Assembly (NCBI GenBank): GCA_902777275.1
Contig: CACYTI010000002.1
Location: forward strand, 1-64,000
Reading direction: 5' to 3'
From: an uncultured Ruminococcus sp.
Lineage (GTDB): Bacteria > Bacillota > Clostridia > Oscillospirales > Acutalibacteraceae
Length of the DNA: 64,000 nt
Numbering within the stretch: position 1 is the stretch's first letter; every line of letters begins with the position of its first letter. Shown here piece after piece: positions 28,419 through 36,922 of this stretch. The notes under the pieces were generated by a model. The model saw only the letters and a program-made list of their open reading frames with translations. It was not told the origin of the DNA and made no database searches. The position numbers and the translations under genes are program-made.

Positions 28419-28447
28419 TTGAAAACATCACGCTTTTTCGGTATAAT
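28419..28447 (+). promoter_or_regulatory. Promoter of the purine operon
   Basis: TTGAAA (28419-28424), 17 bases, TATAAT (28442-28447). The leader to purE would be only about 30 bases, so there is no room for a purine riboswitch. The 28279-28418 stretch holds nothing else recognised. Confidence 0.75.
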
Positions 28448-28485
28448 ATATAAGTTAAAATATATTTAAAAGGTAGTTGAGAACA

Positions 28486-28986
28486 ATGAAAAAAGCAGCT
28501 GTTATCATGGGTTCCGACAGTGATTTCCCCGTTGTATCAAAGGCGGTCATCAAGCTGAAGGAATTCGGCATTCCCTATGAGGTGCACGTTATGAGCGCCC
28601 ACCGCACTCCCGACGTTGCAGCCAAATTTGCCGCCGACGCGCGCAAAAACGGCTTTGGCGTTATCATTGCCGCCGCAGGCATGGCGGCTCATTTGGCGGG
28701 CGTTTTAGCCGCAAAGACCACCCTGCCCGTCATCGGCATTCCGTGCAGGTCGTCTCAGCTTGAAGGCATGGACGCTCTGCTTGCGACCGTTATGATGCCC
28801 ACGGGAATACCCGTCGCTACGGTCGCCATTGACGGCGCGGCAAACGCGGCTATCCTTGCCGCCGAGATTTTAGCGCTCACCGACGACAAGCTCGCCGAGA
28901 GGCTTGAAAAGATGAAGGCGGACATGGAAAGCGGCGTCGCCAAAAAGGACGAGGCAATGCAGAACAAGGTGGCAGAGCTTTTATGA
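28486..28986 (+). CDS. purE: N5-carboxyaminoimidazole ribonucleotide mutase
   Basis: 166 residues, class I PurE length. Motifs are MGSDSDF at the N-terminus and SAHRTP, the active-site loop. It converts N5-CAIR to CAIR in IMP synthesis. ATG 28486 is chosen over an in-frame TTG at 28477; the ribosome site AAAAGG lies 12 bases upstream. No purK is adjacent, so N5-CAIR synthase must be elsewhere. The stop overlaps the purF start (ATGA). Confidence 0.95.
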   Translation: MKKAAVIMGSDSDFPVVSKAVIKLKEFGIPYEVHVMSAHRTPDVAAKFAADARKNGFGVIIAAAGMAAHLAGVLAAKTTLPVIGIPCRSSQLEGMDALLATVMMPTGIPVATVAIDGAANAAILAAEILALTDDKLAERLEKMKADMESGVAKKDEAMQNKVAELL

Positions 28987-30440
28987 TAAAAGATTCACAA
29001 ATAAATTTAGCCGATGACAAGGCTATGGACGAGTGCGGGGTCTTCGGGGTCTATCTTTTCAACGACGACCTCAACATTGCGGGCATTACGCGCGACGCGC
29101 TCTACAGCTTACAGCACAGGGGGCACGTGAGCGCGGGTATCACCGTCAACGACAACCGCAGCTTTGTCACGGTGAAGGAGCTCGGAATGGTCTCCGAGGT
29201 CTTCCCCGACAAGGCGCTCAAAAAGCTTCCAAACGGCAAAATAGCCGTCGGTCATGTGCGCTACACGATGAACGCGACGCTTGACCGCGCGGCGAACCAG
29301 CCGCTTGTGCTCCGCTACAAGGAGGGCTCCATAGCCATAGCGAGCAACGGCTCGATAACCAATTTTCCCGAGATACGCAAGGAGCTTGAGCGCGGCGGCT
29401 CGATTTTCCAGTCGAACTCAAACGCCGAGCTAATGGCGTATGTGATAGCCACCGAGCGCATACACACCGATAATCTTGAGGACGCGGTGCTCTGCGCTAT
29501 GAGGCGGCTGAAGGGCGCGTATTCAACTGTTATCTGCGCTCCGTCCCGTCTTGTCGGCTTCCGTGATATCTACGGCTTCCGACCGCTGTGCATAGGCAAG
29601 CTCCGCGACAGCTATATAATAACCTCGGAAAGCTGTGTCATCGACACGCTCGGGGGCGAGCTTATCCGCGACGTCGCACCGGGCGAGATGGTCGTGGTGG
29701 ACGAGGACGGCTTCCACAGCTATATGCTCGAAGAAAAGGCGAAGAAAACCTCGCTCTGTGTTTTTGAGTATGTTTACGTGGCGCGCCCCGACAGTGTCAT
29801 CGACGGCGTGAGCGTCTATTCGGCGCGGCGCATGGCGGGCGAGCTGCTCTTCAAGGAATACCCCATTGAAGCCGACATGGTCTGCGGCGTGCCTGATTCG
29901 GGTATAATCGCAGCCGAGGGCTACTCCCGCGCGTCGGGCATTCCCTACGGAATGGGCTTTATGAAAAATAAATTCCTCGGCAGAAACGCCGGCACGGGCA
30001 TGGACAAGAAAAAGCGCCTGCTGCACACAAAGCTCACCGCACTGAAAGCGAATGTCGAGGGCAAGCGCATCGTTGTCATAGACGACTCTATCGTGCGCGG
30101 TCAGACCTCGCAGCACATCGTCAACCTGCTGCGAGCCGCGGGCGCGAAGGAGATACATATGCTTATCAGCTCTCCGCCGTTTGTCGAGCCGTGCTATTTC
30201 GGCATTGACATAAGCGACAGGGAGAGCCTTATCGCCAATAAAATGAGTATCGAGGAAATACGCCGCGAGATCGGCGCAGATACTTTGGGCTACCTCAGCA
30301 TTGAAAGCCTACGCAAAACAGCCGGGGGCGCGGACATAGAGCTGTGCGACGGCTGCTTTACAAAGCAGTTCAGCGCCGAGGTCCCCACCACCTTCTTTGT
30401 GGATAAGTACGCCAATAAAATTCATAAACACAATAAATAA
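28983..30440 (+). CDS. purF: Amidophosphoribosyltransferase
   Basis: 485 residues. It catalyses the first committed purine step, PRPP plus glutamine to phosphoribosylamine. The N-terminal nucleophile is Cys18 in DECGVFG, so a 17-residue propeptide is expected to be removed. The PRPP loop is VVIDDSIVRGQTS. Cysteines in SLCVFEYVY and the C-terminal LCDGCF match the B. subtilis-type enzyme that carries a [4Fe-4S] cluster, which makes it oxygen sensitive. Translationally coupled to purE. Confidence 0.96.
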   Translation: MIKDSQINLADDKAMDECGVFGVYLFNDDLNIAGITRDALYSLQHRGHVSAGITVNDNRSFVTVKELGMVSEVFPDKALKKLPNGKIAVGHVRYTMNATLDRAANQPLVLRYKEGSIAIASNGSITNFPEIRKELERGGSIFQSNSNAELMAYVIATERIHTDNLEDAVLCAMRRLKGAYSTVICAPSRLVGFRDIYGFRPLCIGKLRDSYIITSESCVIDTLGGELIRDVAPGEMVVVDEDGFHSYMLEEKAKKTSLCVFEYVYVARPDSVIDGVSVYSARRMAGELLFKEYPIEADMVCGVPDSGIIAAEGYSRASGIPYGMGFMKNKFLGRNAGTGMDKKKRLLHTKLTALKANVEGKRIVVIDDSIVRGQTSQHIVNLLRAAGAKEIHMLISSPPFVEPCYFGIDISDRESLIANKMSIEEIRREIGADTLGYLSIESLRKTAGGADIELCDGCFTKQFSAEVPTTFFVDKYANKIHKHNK

Positions 30441-30452
30441 CGGAGGTTCTTA

Positions 30453-31487
30453 ATGGAAAGCTTTTCTGAAAGTTACAAGGCGGCAGGCGTTGACATCACC
30501 GCAGGCTACAAAAGCGTGGAGCTTATGAAAAAGCACGTTGCACGCACGAACATTCCCGGAGTCGTTTCGGGGATAGGCGGCTTCGGCGGACTGTTCGCTC
30601 CCGACTTCAAGGGCATGGAGGAACCCGTGCTTATAAGCGGCACCGACGGCGTAGGCACAAAAATCAAGCTTGCGTTCCTGCTTGACCGGCACAACACCAT
30701 CGGGATAGACTCGGTGGCTATGTGTGTCAACGATGTTGTCTGCTGCGGCGCTAAGCCGTTGTTCTTCCTCGACTACATCGCCATAGGAAAGAACATTCCC
30801 GAAAAGGTCGCCTCTATCGTTGAGGGCATTGCCGAGGGCTGTGTGCAGTCGGGCTGCGCTCTTATCGGAGGAGAGACAGCCGAGCACCCGGGTCTTATGC
30901 CCGAGGACGAGTACGACGTTGCGGGCTTCTGTGTTGGCATTGCCGACAAGCCCAAGATGATAGACGGCTCCAAGCTCAAGGCGGGCGACGCTCTGATAGG
31001 CTTGCGCTCGTCGGGCGTTCACTCCAACGGCTTTTCGCTCGTCAGAAAGATTTTTGATATTAACGAAACCACAATTTATAATACATACCCCGAGCTTGAC
31101 AAGCCGCTCGGCGAGGCGCTTCTCACCCCGACCAAAATATATGTAAAGCCCGTTCTGGCGCTCATGGAGCAGGTGGAGGTCAAGGCTGTTTCGCACATCA
31201 CCGGAGGCGGCTTCTATGAGAATATCCCGAGAATGCTCACCGACGGGCTTTCCGCAAAAATCACCAAGTCGGCAATCCCCGTGCTGCCGATTTTCGAGCT
31301 TATGCAGCGCGTCGGAGGCATAAGCGAGCACGATATGTTCAACACCTTTAACATGGGCGTCGGAATGGTGATCGCCGTTGCCGCCGGTGAGGTTGACAAA
31401 GCACTTGAGGTACTTGCCGCAAACGGAGAGGACGCTGTTGTGTTAGGCGAGGTCATAGAGGGAAGCGAAGGAGTTGTGTTCGCTTAA
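30453..31487 (+). CDS. purM: Phosphoribosylformylglycinamidine cyclo-ligase (AIR synthetase)
   Basis: 344 residues, standard size. It forms the imidazole ring of AIR from FGAM with ATP. Motifs: the glycine-rich GIGGFGGLF near residue 36, GTDGVGTK, and the metal/ATP loop GGETAEHPG near 140. The site CGGAGG lies 8 bases before the start. No purL lies in this cluster, so its substrate is supplied from another locus. Overlaps purN by one base. Confidence 0.96.
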   Translation: MESFSESYKAAGVDITAGYKSVELMKKHVARTNIPGVVSGIGGFGGLFAPDFKGMEEPVLISGTDGVGTKIKLAFLLDRHNTIGIDSVAMCVNDVVCCGAKPLFFLDYIAIGKNIPEKVASIVEGIAEGCVQSGCALIGGETAEHPGLMPEDEYDVAGFCVGIADKPKMIDGSKLKAGDALIGLRSSGVHSNGFSLVRKIFDINETTIYNTYPELDKPLGEALLTPTKIYVKPVLALMEQVEVKAVSHITGGGFYENIPRMLTDGLSAKITKSAIPVLPIFELMQRVGGISEHDMFNTFNMGVGMVIAVAAGEVDKALEVLAANGEDAVVLGEVIEGSEGVVFA

Positions 31488-32113
31488 TGAAAAGAATAGT
31501 TGTTTTGGTGTCGGGAGGCGGCACCAATTTACAGGCTCTTATAGACGCGCAGAACAGGGGAGAGATAACCCGCGGAAGGATCACCTGCGTCATATCCTCC
31601 AACCCGAACGCCTACGCGCTTGAACGCGCCGCCAAAAACGGCATTGAGACCGAGGTCATAAGGCGCAGGGATTTCGCGGACTTTGACGAATACGATTCCG
31701 CTCTGACGGCTCTTCTCAAAGCCAAAAACGCCGATTTGGTCGTGCTTGCGGGCTTCATGACTATTTTGGGCAGTCAGGTCATCAACGCGTTTGAGAACCG
31801 CATTATAAACATTCACCCCGCCCTTATCCCGTCCTTCTGCGGCGAGGGCTACTACGGTCTGCGCGTGCACGAGGAGGCTCTTAAAAAGGGCGTAAAGGTG
31901 ACGGGCGCTACGGCGCATTTCGTAAATGAGATATGCGACGGCGGCCCGATAATCCTGCAAAAAGCGGTCGAGGTGCTCGACGGCGACACGCCCGAGGTTT
32001 TACAGAAAAGGGTGATGGAGCAGGCGGAGTGGAAGATTCTCCCCAAGGCTGTGGCTCTTTTCTGCGAAGATAAAATAAAAGTTACGGACAACAAAACCGT
32101 GATTCTCAAATAG
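31487..32113 (+). CDS. purN: Phosphoribosylglycinamide formyltransferase
   Basis: 208 residues. It transfers a formyl group from 10-formyl-THF to GAR. The N-terminus VLVSGGGTNLQAL and the catalytic region IINIHPALIPSF, then GATAHFVNEICDGGPII (His and Asp of the active site), are intact. It starts within the purM stop (TAATG). The folD gene that makes the cofactor is 6 kb away on the other strand. Confidence 0.95.
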   Translation: MKRIVVLVSGGGTNLQALIDAQNRGEITRGRITCVISSNPNAYALERAAKNGIETEVIRRRDFADFDEYDSALTALLKAKNADLVVLAGFMTILGSQVINAFENRIINIHPALIPSFCGEGYYGLRVHEEALKKGVKVTGATAHFVNEICDGGPIILQKAVEVLDGDTPEVLQKRVMEQAEWKILPKAVALFCEDKIKVTDNKTVILK

Positions 32114-32122
32114 GAGGAAAAT

Positions 32123-32839
32123 ATGAAAGCTGTATCACTTACAAAAGAGATTTCATCAACATCATATCCCGGAAGAGGAATCGTGCTCGGCAGGTCAGCC
32201 GACGGCACAAAGGCGGTCATCGCCTATTTCATCATGGGCAGAAGCGAAAACAGCCGCAACCGCGTGTTCGTAGAAACGGCTGACGGCATCAAGACAGAGG
32301 CGTTCGACCCCTCCAAGCTCACCGACCCCTCGCTCATAATCTACGCGCCCGTCCGTGTGCTCGGCAACAAGACGATCGTCACCAACGGCGACCAGACCGA
32401 CACCGTTTACGACCTGATGAATCAGCAGCTCACCTTTGAGCAGGCTCTCCGCACAAGAGAGTTTGAGCCGGACGCGCCCAACTACACCCCGAGGATCTCG
32501 GGCATAGTGAAATGCTCCGACGGCAAAATGAACTACGCCATGTCGATTCTCAAAAGCGCCTGCGGCAACCCCGATTGCTGTGAGAGATACACCTTCTCAT
32601 ACGACGCGCCTCTTGCCGGTCTGGGCAGATATATCCACACCTATATGAGCGACGGAAATCCGCTCCCGAGCTTTGAGGGCGAGCCGACCTTGGTCGAAAT
32701 CGGCGACGAGGACATCGACGCGTTTGCCGAAGGCGTATGGAATGCCCTTGACGACGACAACAAGGTGTCGCTGTTCGTGCGCTACATCGACGTTGCGACA
32801 GGCAAGGCGGAATCAAGGATAATCAATAAGAATCAATAA
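32123..32839 (+). CDS. purO: IMP cyclohydrolase, PurO-like
   Basis: 238 residues, resembling the stand-alone IMP cyclohydrolase family (PurO) first described in archaea: the early SSTSYPGRGIVLGRS, then a fully soluble alpha/beta body with SRNRVF and YTPRISG. It would close FAICAR to IMP. It is neighboured by a transformylase that lacks the PurH cyclohydrolase half, so together they replace bifunctional PurH. The site is AGGAGG. I rely on resemblance and context; catalytic residues were not verified. Confidence 0.85.
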   Translation: MKAVSLTKEISSTSYPGRGIVLGRSADGTKAVIAYFIMGRSENSRNRVFVETADGIKTEAFDPSKLTDPSLIIYAPVRVLGNKTIVTNGDQTDTVYDLMNQQLTFEQALRTREFEPDAPNYTPRISGIVKCSDGKMNYAMSILKSACGNPDCCERYTFSYDAPLAGLGRYIHTYMSDGNPLPSFEGEPTLVEIGDEDIDAFAEGVWNALDDDNKVSLFVRYIDVATGKAESRIINKNQ

Positions 32840-32872
32840 TAATCAACATAACATAGAAAGGGACGAAAACCC

Positions 32873-34051
32873 ATGAATGAACTGCAACTCAAATACGGCT
32901 GCAACCCCAACCAAAAGCCTTCCAAAATTTTCATGCAGGACGGAAAGGAGCTTCCCGTTGAGGTTCTTAACGGCAAGCCCGGTTATATAAATTTCCTCGA
33001 CGCTTTCAACTCATGGCAGTTGGTGCGCGAGCTCAAAGCCGCTACGGGACTTCCCGCCGCCGCTTCCTTCAAGCACGTCAGCCCCGCAGGTGCGGCTGTC
33101 GCCACGGAGCTTTCCGACACACTTAAAAAAATCTACTTTGTGGACGATTTGGAGCTTTCTCCGATAGCCTCAGCCTACGCAATGGCGCGCGGAGCGGACA
33201 GAATGTCCTCCTACGGCGACTGGGTCGCTCTCTCGGACGAATGCGACGTTCAGACCGCCAAGCTCCTTCAAAGAGAGGTTTCCGACGGCATTATCGCGCC
33301 CGGCTACACCCCCGAGGCTCTGGAGGTTTTAAAGACCAAGAGAAAGGGCAGCTACAACGTTGTTAAAATCGACCCCGATTATGTTCCCGCTCCGATCGAG
33401 CACAAGGACGTTTTCGGAATCACCTTCGAGCAGGGCAGGAACGAGCTTAAAATCGACGAGGAAATGCTCATGCAGAACATCGTCACCAAGAACAAGGAGC
33501 TCACCGAGGAAGGAAAGCGCGACCTGCTCATCGCCCTCATCACGCTCAAATACACCCAGTCCAACTCCGTATGCTACGCCAAGGGCGGACAGGCTATCGG
33601 CGTCGGCGCGGGTCAGCAGTCGAGGATCCACTGCACCCGTCTTGCCGGCAACAAGGCTGATATCTGGTACCTCCGTCAGCACCCGAAGGTAATGGACCTC
33701 CCGTTTGTCGATAATATCCGCCGCCCCGACCGCGACAACACGATCGACGTTTACATCTCCGACGATTACGAGGACGTTTTAGCCGACGGCACATGGGAGC
33801 TTTTCTTCAAGACAAAGCCCGAGCCCCTTACAAAAGAGGAGAAAAAAGAGTGGCTCGCCACATTGAAGGGCGTTTCTCTCGGCTCCGACGCGTTCTTCCC
33901 GTTCGGTGACAACATCGAGCGCGCCAAGCGTTCGGGCGTTGAGTTCGTGGCTCAGCCCGGCGGCTCCATACGCGACGACAACGTGATAGACACCTGCGAC
34001 AAGTACGGCATGACAATGTGCTTCACAGGCATTCGTTTGTTCCACCACTAA
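32873..34051 (+). CDS. Stand-alone AICAR transformylase (PurH C-terminal half)
   Basis: 392 residues, against about 510 for bifunctional PurH. It begins with LQLKYGCNPNQKP, a transformylase-domain motif, and keeps the catalytic Lys-His region SFKHVSPAGAAV (residues ~66-77), plus TQSNSVCYAKGGQAIGVGAGQQSR and the C-terminal QPGGSIRDD. The N-terminal MGS-like cyclohydrolase domain is absent. It transfers formyl to AICAR; ring closure falls to the preceding PurO-like protein. 33 bp separate the two genes. Confidence 0.93.
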   Translation: MNELQLKYGCNPNQKPSKIFMQDGKELPVEVLNGKPGYINFLDAFNSWQLVRELKAATGLPAAASFKHVSPAGAAVATELSDTLKKIYFVDDLELSPIASAYAMARGADRMSSYGDWVALSDECDVQTAKLLQREVSDGIIAPGYTPEALEVLKTKRKGSYNVVKIDPDYVPAPIEHKDVFGITFEQGRNELKIDEEMLMQNIVTKNKELTEEGKRDLLIALITLKYTQSNSVCYAKGGQAIGVGAGQQSRIHCTRLAGNKADIWYLRQHPKVMDLPFVDNIRRPDRDNTIDVYISDDYEDVLADGTWELFFKTKPEPLTKEEKKEWLATLKGVSLGSDAFFPFGDNIERAKRSGVEFVAQPGGSIRDDNVIDTCDKYGMTMCFTGIRLFHH

Positions 34052-34057
34052 TTCTTT

Positions 34058-34595
34058 ATAGAGTGGAGAGTGGAGTTAATGGGGCGCAAAGCGCCGGAGT
34101 TATAATGCTGTGGGCTATGACGGCACCGGTGTAATGTATAATATACCGTTTTCCTTAACATCGTAGGGGCGCACCTATGTGTGCGCCCGGGGGCGTTGAA
34201 TCAAACGTTATGTTTCCTATCAACAATCGGACATGATAACGACGTCGGTGCAAGGGAGCCCGCAAGGGTTTCTGCCCCCTAATAGGGGGATAGAGTGGGT
34301 CTGGGCGTAAGCCGTACCTCCCCTGCAATGTCAAGGTGATGTTAACTATCAATCTCACCTTTACTGCTGTAGGGACAGGGCTTGCCCCTGTCCTTGGACG
34401 CTGAATCAAACGTTTTGTTTTCTATCATCAATCGGACGGAATAAAAACGTTGGTACAAGGGCGAACACACAGGTTCGCCCCTACGACGTGGTTATAATGC
34501 AGATATATCGGTTGTCATGCGTTCCTGTTGGAATTATATGCTGTTAACCGTTTGCACCCCTTAACTCCACTCTCCACACTCCAAACTCCACTCTA
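34058..34595 (+). mobile_element. MITE-like repeat element between purine genes
   Basis: About 540 bp without a gene. Imperfect terminal inverted repeats lie at 34061-34084 and 34557-34581 (GAGTGGAGAGTGGAGTTAA with CCCC at the inner side). Inside are a GGGGCGCAC/GTGCGCCC hairpin (34165-34188), two 59-bp direct repeats (34198-34256 and 34403-34461, about 83% identical), a CCCCCT/AGGGGG hairpin (34275-34289) and a 52-bp segment also found at 22692-22743. No transposase is present, so it would be non-autonomous. It splits the purine operon. Confidence 0.65.
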
Positions 34596-34617
34596 ATACA
34601 TAAAAGAGGTTTTATAA

Positions 34618-35904
34618 ATGAAAATTTTAATGATTGGTTCTGGCGGAAGAGAGCACGCTCTTATTAAGAAGCTGCTTGAAAGCCCCAAATGCGAAAAGCT
34701 TTACTGCGCCCCCGGCAACGGCGGAATTTCACGCGACGCCGAGCTTGTAAGCATCGGCGTTATGGACAAAGAGGGCATGGTTAAGTTCGCGCTCGACAAT
34801 GAAATAGATCTGGTTTTTGTCGCTCCCGACGACCCGCTCGCGGCAGGCATGGTCGATGCGTTCGAGACTGCGGGGATCCGCGCGTTCGGTCCCAACGCAT
34901 CCGCCGCTATTATTGAGGCTTCAAAGGTGTTCTCAAAGAACATGATGAAAAAATACGGTATTCCCACCGCAAAATACGAGGTGTTTGACGATCCTGAAAA
35001 GGCGATAGCTTATGTAAAGGCTGAAAACACAACGCCCGTAGTCGTCAAGGCTGACGGTCTCGCGCTCGGCAAGGGTGTCATTATCGCTCAGACGATTGAC
35101 GAGGCGGTCGCCGCTATTAAATCTATCATGGAGGACAAGCAGTTCGGAGATTCGGGAAACAACATCGTCATCGAGGAGTTCCTGACGGGTCCCGAGGTGT
35201 CCGTATTGGCGTTTACCGACGGCAAATGCGTTAAGCCGATGGTCAGCTCCAAGGACCACAAGCGTGCCTATGACAACGACGAGGGGCTGAACACGGGCGG
35301 CATGGGCACCGTAAGCCCCAATCCCTACTACACCGACGAGCTTGCCGACGAGTGTATGCGCACGATTTTCCTGCCGACGATAGAGGCTATGAACAAAGAG
35401 GGCAGACCCTTCAAGGGCTGTCTGTATTTCGGCTTGATGATGACCCCGAAAGGTCCGAAGGTCATCGAGTATAACGCTCGTTTCGGCGACCCCGAGGCTC
35501 AGGTAGTGCTCCCCAGACTCAAAACCGATTTGGTTGATATCTGTGAGGCTGTGATCGACGGAACGCTCTCCGAGCTTGATATCGAATGGTACGACGGCGC
35601 GGCTGCTTGCGTTGTAATGGCGAGCGGCGGCTATCCCGTAGCATATAAAAAGGGCATTGAGATTTTTGGTCTTGACGAAAACGGACAGATCGACGGCGCG
35701 ATAGTTTATCACGCCGGAACAAAATACGAGAACGGCAAATTTTACACGAGCGGCGGCAGAGTGCTCGGCGTTACAGCCAAGGCTCCCACGCTCGACGAGG
35801 CTCTCGAAAAAGCGTATGCGGCTGTTAAAAAAATCAGCTTTGAGGGCGCCCACTACCGCACAGACATAGGTCGTCGTTGCCACGACGGGGCAGGGCGCCT
35901 ATAA
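34618..35904 (+). CDS. purD: Phosphoribosylamine-glycine ligase
   Basis: 428 residues of the ATP-grasp family; it joins glycine to phosphoribosylamine. Motifs: MIGSGGREHAL at the N-terminus, ADGLALGKGV, the GGMGTVSPNPYY loop and EYNARFGDPEAQ. The natural C-terminus should end close to HYRTDIG. Here ten more codons (RRCHDGAGRL) follow, encoded by a dispersed terminator-like repeat that also occurs after the V-ATPase operon, so the repeat supplies the stop codon. Ribosome site AAAAGAGG. It follows the MITE-like element and may have its own promoter. Confidence 0.94.
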   Translation: MKILMIGSGGREHALIKKLLESPKCEKLYCAPGNGGISRDAELVSIGVMDKEGMVKFALDNEIDLVFVAPDDPLAAGMVDAFETAGIRAFGPNASAAIIEASKVFSKNMMKKYGIPTAKYEVFDDPEKAIAYVKAENTTPVVVKADGLALGKGVIIAQTIDEAVAAIKSIMEDKQFGDSGNNIVIEEFLTGPEVSVLAFTDGKCVKPMVSSKDHKRAYDNDEGLNTGGMGTVSPNPYYTDELADECMRTIFLPTIEAMNKEGRPFKGCLYFGLMMTPKGPKVIEYNARFGDPEAQVVLPRLKTDLVDICEAVIDGTLSELDIEWYDGAAACVVMASGGYPVAYKKGIEIFGLDENGQIDGAIVYHAGTKYENGKFYTSGGRVLGVTAKAPTLDEALEKAYAAVKKISFEGAHYRTDIGRRCHDGAGRL

Positions 35905-35975
35905 AAACAAAACATAAAAAATAAGCCTTCCTTCAACGGCGCAGTCTGACGCGGGAGTGGGAGGAAGGCATTTTT
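35873..35975 (+). repeat. Terminator-bearing dispersed repeat, copy 1
   Basis: Shares GTCGTTGC, GGGGC, GCGCCTAT and GCCTTCCTTCAACGGCGC blocks in the same order and spacing with 55064-55160. Begins inside the 3' end of purD and ends with the terminator hairpin. Confidence 0.7.
35925..35975 (+). terminator. Terminator of purD
   Basis: GCCTTCCT pairs with AGGAAGGC, enclosing a smaller GCG/CGC stem, followed by ATTTTT. Confidence 0.8.
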
Positions 35976-36020
35976 ATGACGTTAAGGAGCGCGGACTGCC
36001 CTCCCGTGGCAACGGGCTGC

Positions 36021-36055
36021 CTCAGCCGACCGCGGATTGGGTCGAGCGTCACGCT
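36021..36055 (+). repeat. 35-bp perfect dispersed repeat, copy 2
   Basis: Identical to 22902-22936. It lies 33 bp upstream of the antitoxin start and carries the hairpin GAGCG-TCA-CGCTC. Confidence 0.85.
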
Positions 36056-36087
36056 CGCGGTAATAATATGGAAAGTGAGAAATACTC

Positions 36088-36306
36088 ATGTCAACAAAAG
36101 AAAAAATATATCAGATAATTGACGGTTTTTCCGAGGAACAGTTAAACGGACTTCTCACAATGCTGACAGGCTATTCGGATGTTATTGCCGAGGCACAGGA
36201 CGATGCATTCTGCTCTAAGCTTTACAGCGAAGTGAAGGATGAAGACAACACCGATGTGAAATCCATTGAGGATTTTGCAAATGAGCTGGGTATCAGTATT
36301 GCGTAA
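36088..36306 (+). CDS. Putative antitoxin of a RelE-type pair
   Basis: 72 residues, acidic, predicted helical (KEKIYQIIDGFSEEQLNGLLTML). It has no recognised DNA-binding motif that I can name, but its size, acidity and position one base before a RelE-like toxin (TAATG overlap) identify it as the cognate antitoxin. It should bind and neutralise the toxin through its C-terminal half, and may repress its own promoter. Confidence 0.75.
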   Translation: MSTKEKIYQIIDGFSEEQLNGLLTMLTGYSDVIAEAQDDAFCSKLYSEVKDEDNTDVKSIEDFANELGISIA

Positions 36307-36557
36307 TGAAGTATAGAATTGATATAAACAAACGGTCTCAAAAGTTTATTAAAACCCAGCCTCGTAAACAACAGGAGCGCCTTTTGAGAGCAATTTACGC
36401 GCTTCCCGAAGGTGATGTTAAGGCGTTGACAGGCTTTAAGAACGTTTTTCGTCTTCGTGTTGGCGATTATCGTGTGATATATGAAATCAGGAATGATGTA
36501 TTACTGATAACCGTCGTAAATATCGGAAACCGCGGACAGATTTATAACAGATTATAG
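36306..36557 (+). CDS. RelE/ParE-family toxin
   Basis: 83 residues, basic. The family pattern is clear: an early KRSQKFIKTQP helix, LPEGDVKALTG, then FRLRVGDYRVIYEI and a C-terminal VVNIGNRGQIYNRL. RelE-type members cleave mRNA in the ribosome. The Arg/Tyr-rich RVGDYRVIY strand is the core of the fold. It is translationally coupled to the antitoxin. A + strand hairpin with a T-run lies about 170 bp downstream, inside the opposing bofA gene. Confidence 0.88.
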   Translation: MKYRIDINKRSQKFIKTQPRKQQERLLRAIYALPEGDVKALTGFKNVFRLRVGDYRVIYEIRNDVLLITVVNIGNRGQIYNRL

Positions 36558-36566
36558 AGTGCGTCG

Positions 36567-36827
36567 CTATAATATCAAATTCAAAAACAGCAGAAGCGTC
36601 ACTCCGGGCATTCCGCCTATGGCGGCTGTGAGGAGTGACAGCAGGCTTACGGGGATATAAACCTTTGTAAAGCCCGAAAGCAAATTGACAAAGAGCAGCG
36701 TAAGCAGCCCGGCACACATTGAAAGCAGCGCCCTTTTGAAAGGGCGTTTGTTTTTTGAAACAAAGTGCAAAAAAGCGAACAAAATCATTGTACCGCCTAT
36801 CACAGCGGCAATTCCCCACCAAGGCAT
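36567..36827 (-). CDS. bofA: BofA-family small membrane protein
   Basis: 86 residues with two to three hydrophobic segments. The C-terminus IPVSLLSLLTAAIGGMPGVTLLL matches the BofA signature region; in Bacillus BofA inhibits pro-sigma-K processing in the outer forespore membrane. Start ATG 36827 has GGAG 12 bases upstream; the ATG nearer to the site touches it and a 17-residue extension is unsupported. It is separated from secG by a strong terminator. It suggests a sporulating ancestry. Confidence 0.75.
   Translation of the reverse strand: MPWWGIAAVIGGTMILFAFLHFVSKNKRPFKRALLSMCAGLLTLLFVNLLSGFTKVYIPVSLLSLLTAAIGGMPGVTLLLFLNLIL
36729..36756 (+). terminator. Plus-strand terminator candidate inside bofA antisense
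   Basis: CGCCCTTT pairs with AAAGGGCG across a two-base gap, followed by TTTGTTTTTT. It could end the toxin-antitoxin transcript. Confidence 0.5.
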
Positions 36828-36851
36828 TATAAACATCTCCGTAAAGCAAAA

Positions 36852-36878
36852 ATGGACTGTCGTTATCCGACAGTCCAT
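36852..36878 (-). terminator. Terminator of secG
   Basis: Perfect 11-bp stem ATGGACTGTCG/CGACAGTCCAT with a 5-base loop, followed on the minus strand by a T-run. Confidence 0.85.
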
Positions 36879-36922
36879 TATATGCCTGAAAATGTTTTCT
36901 TATTACATCGCCGACCGGCTGC

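Noticed and set aside
28448..28485. Purine riboswitch before purE
   Set aside because: The predicted leader is about 30 bases, too short for the aptamer.
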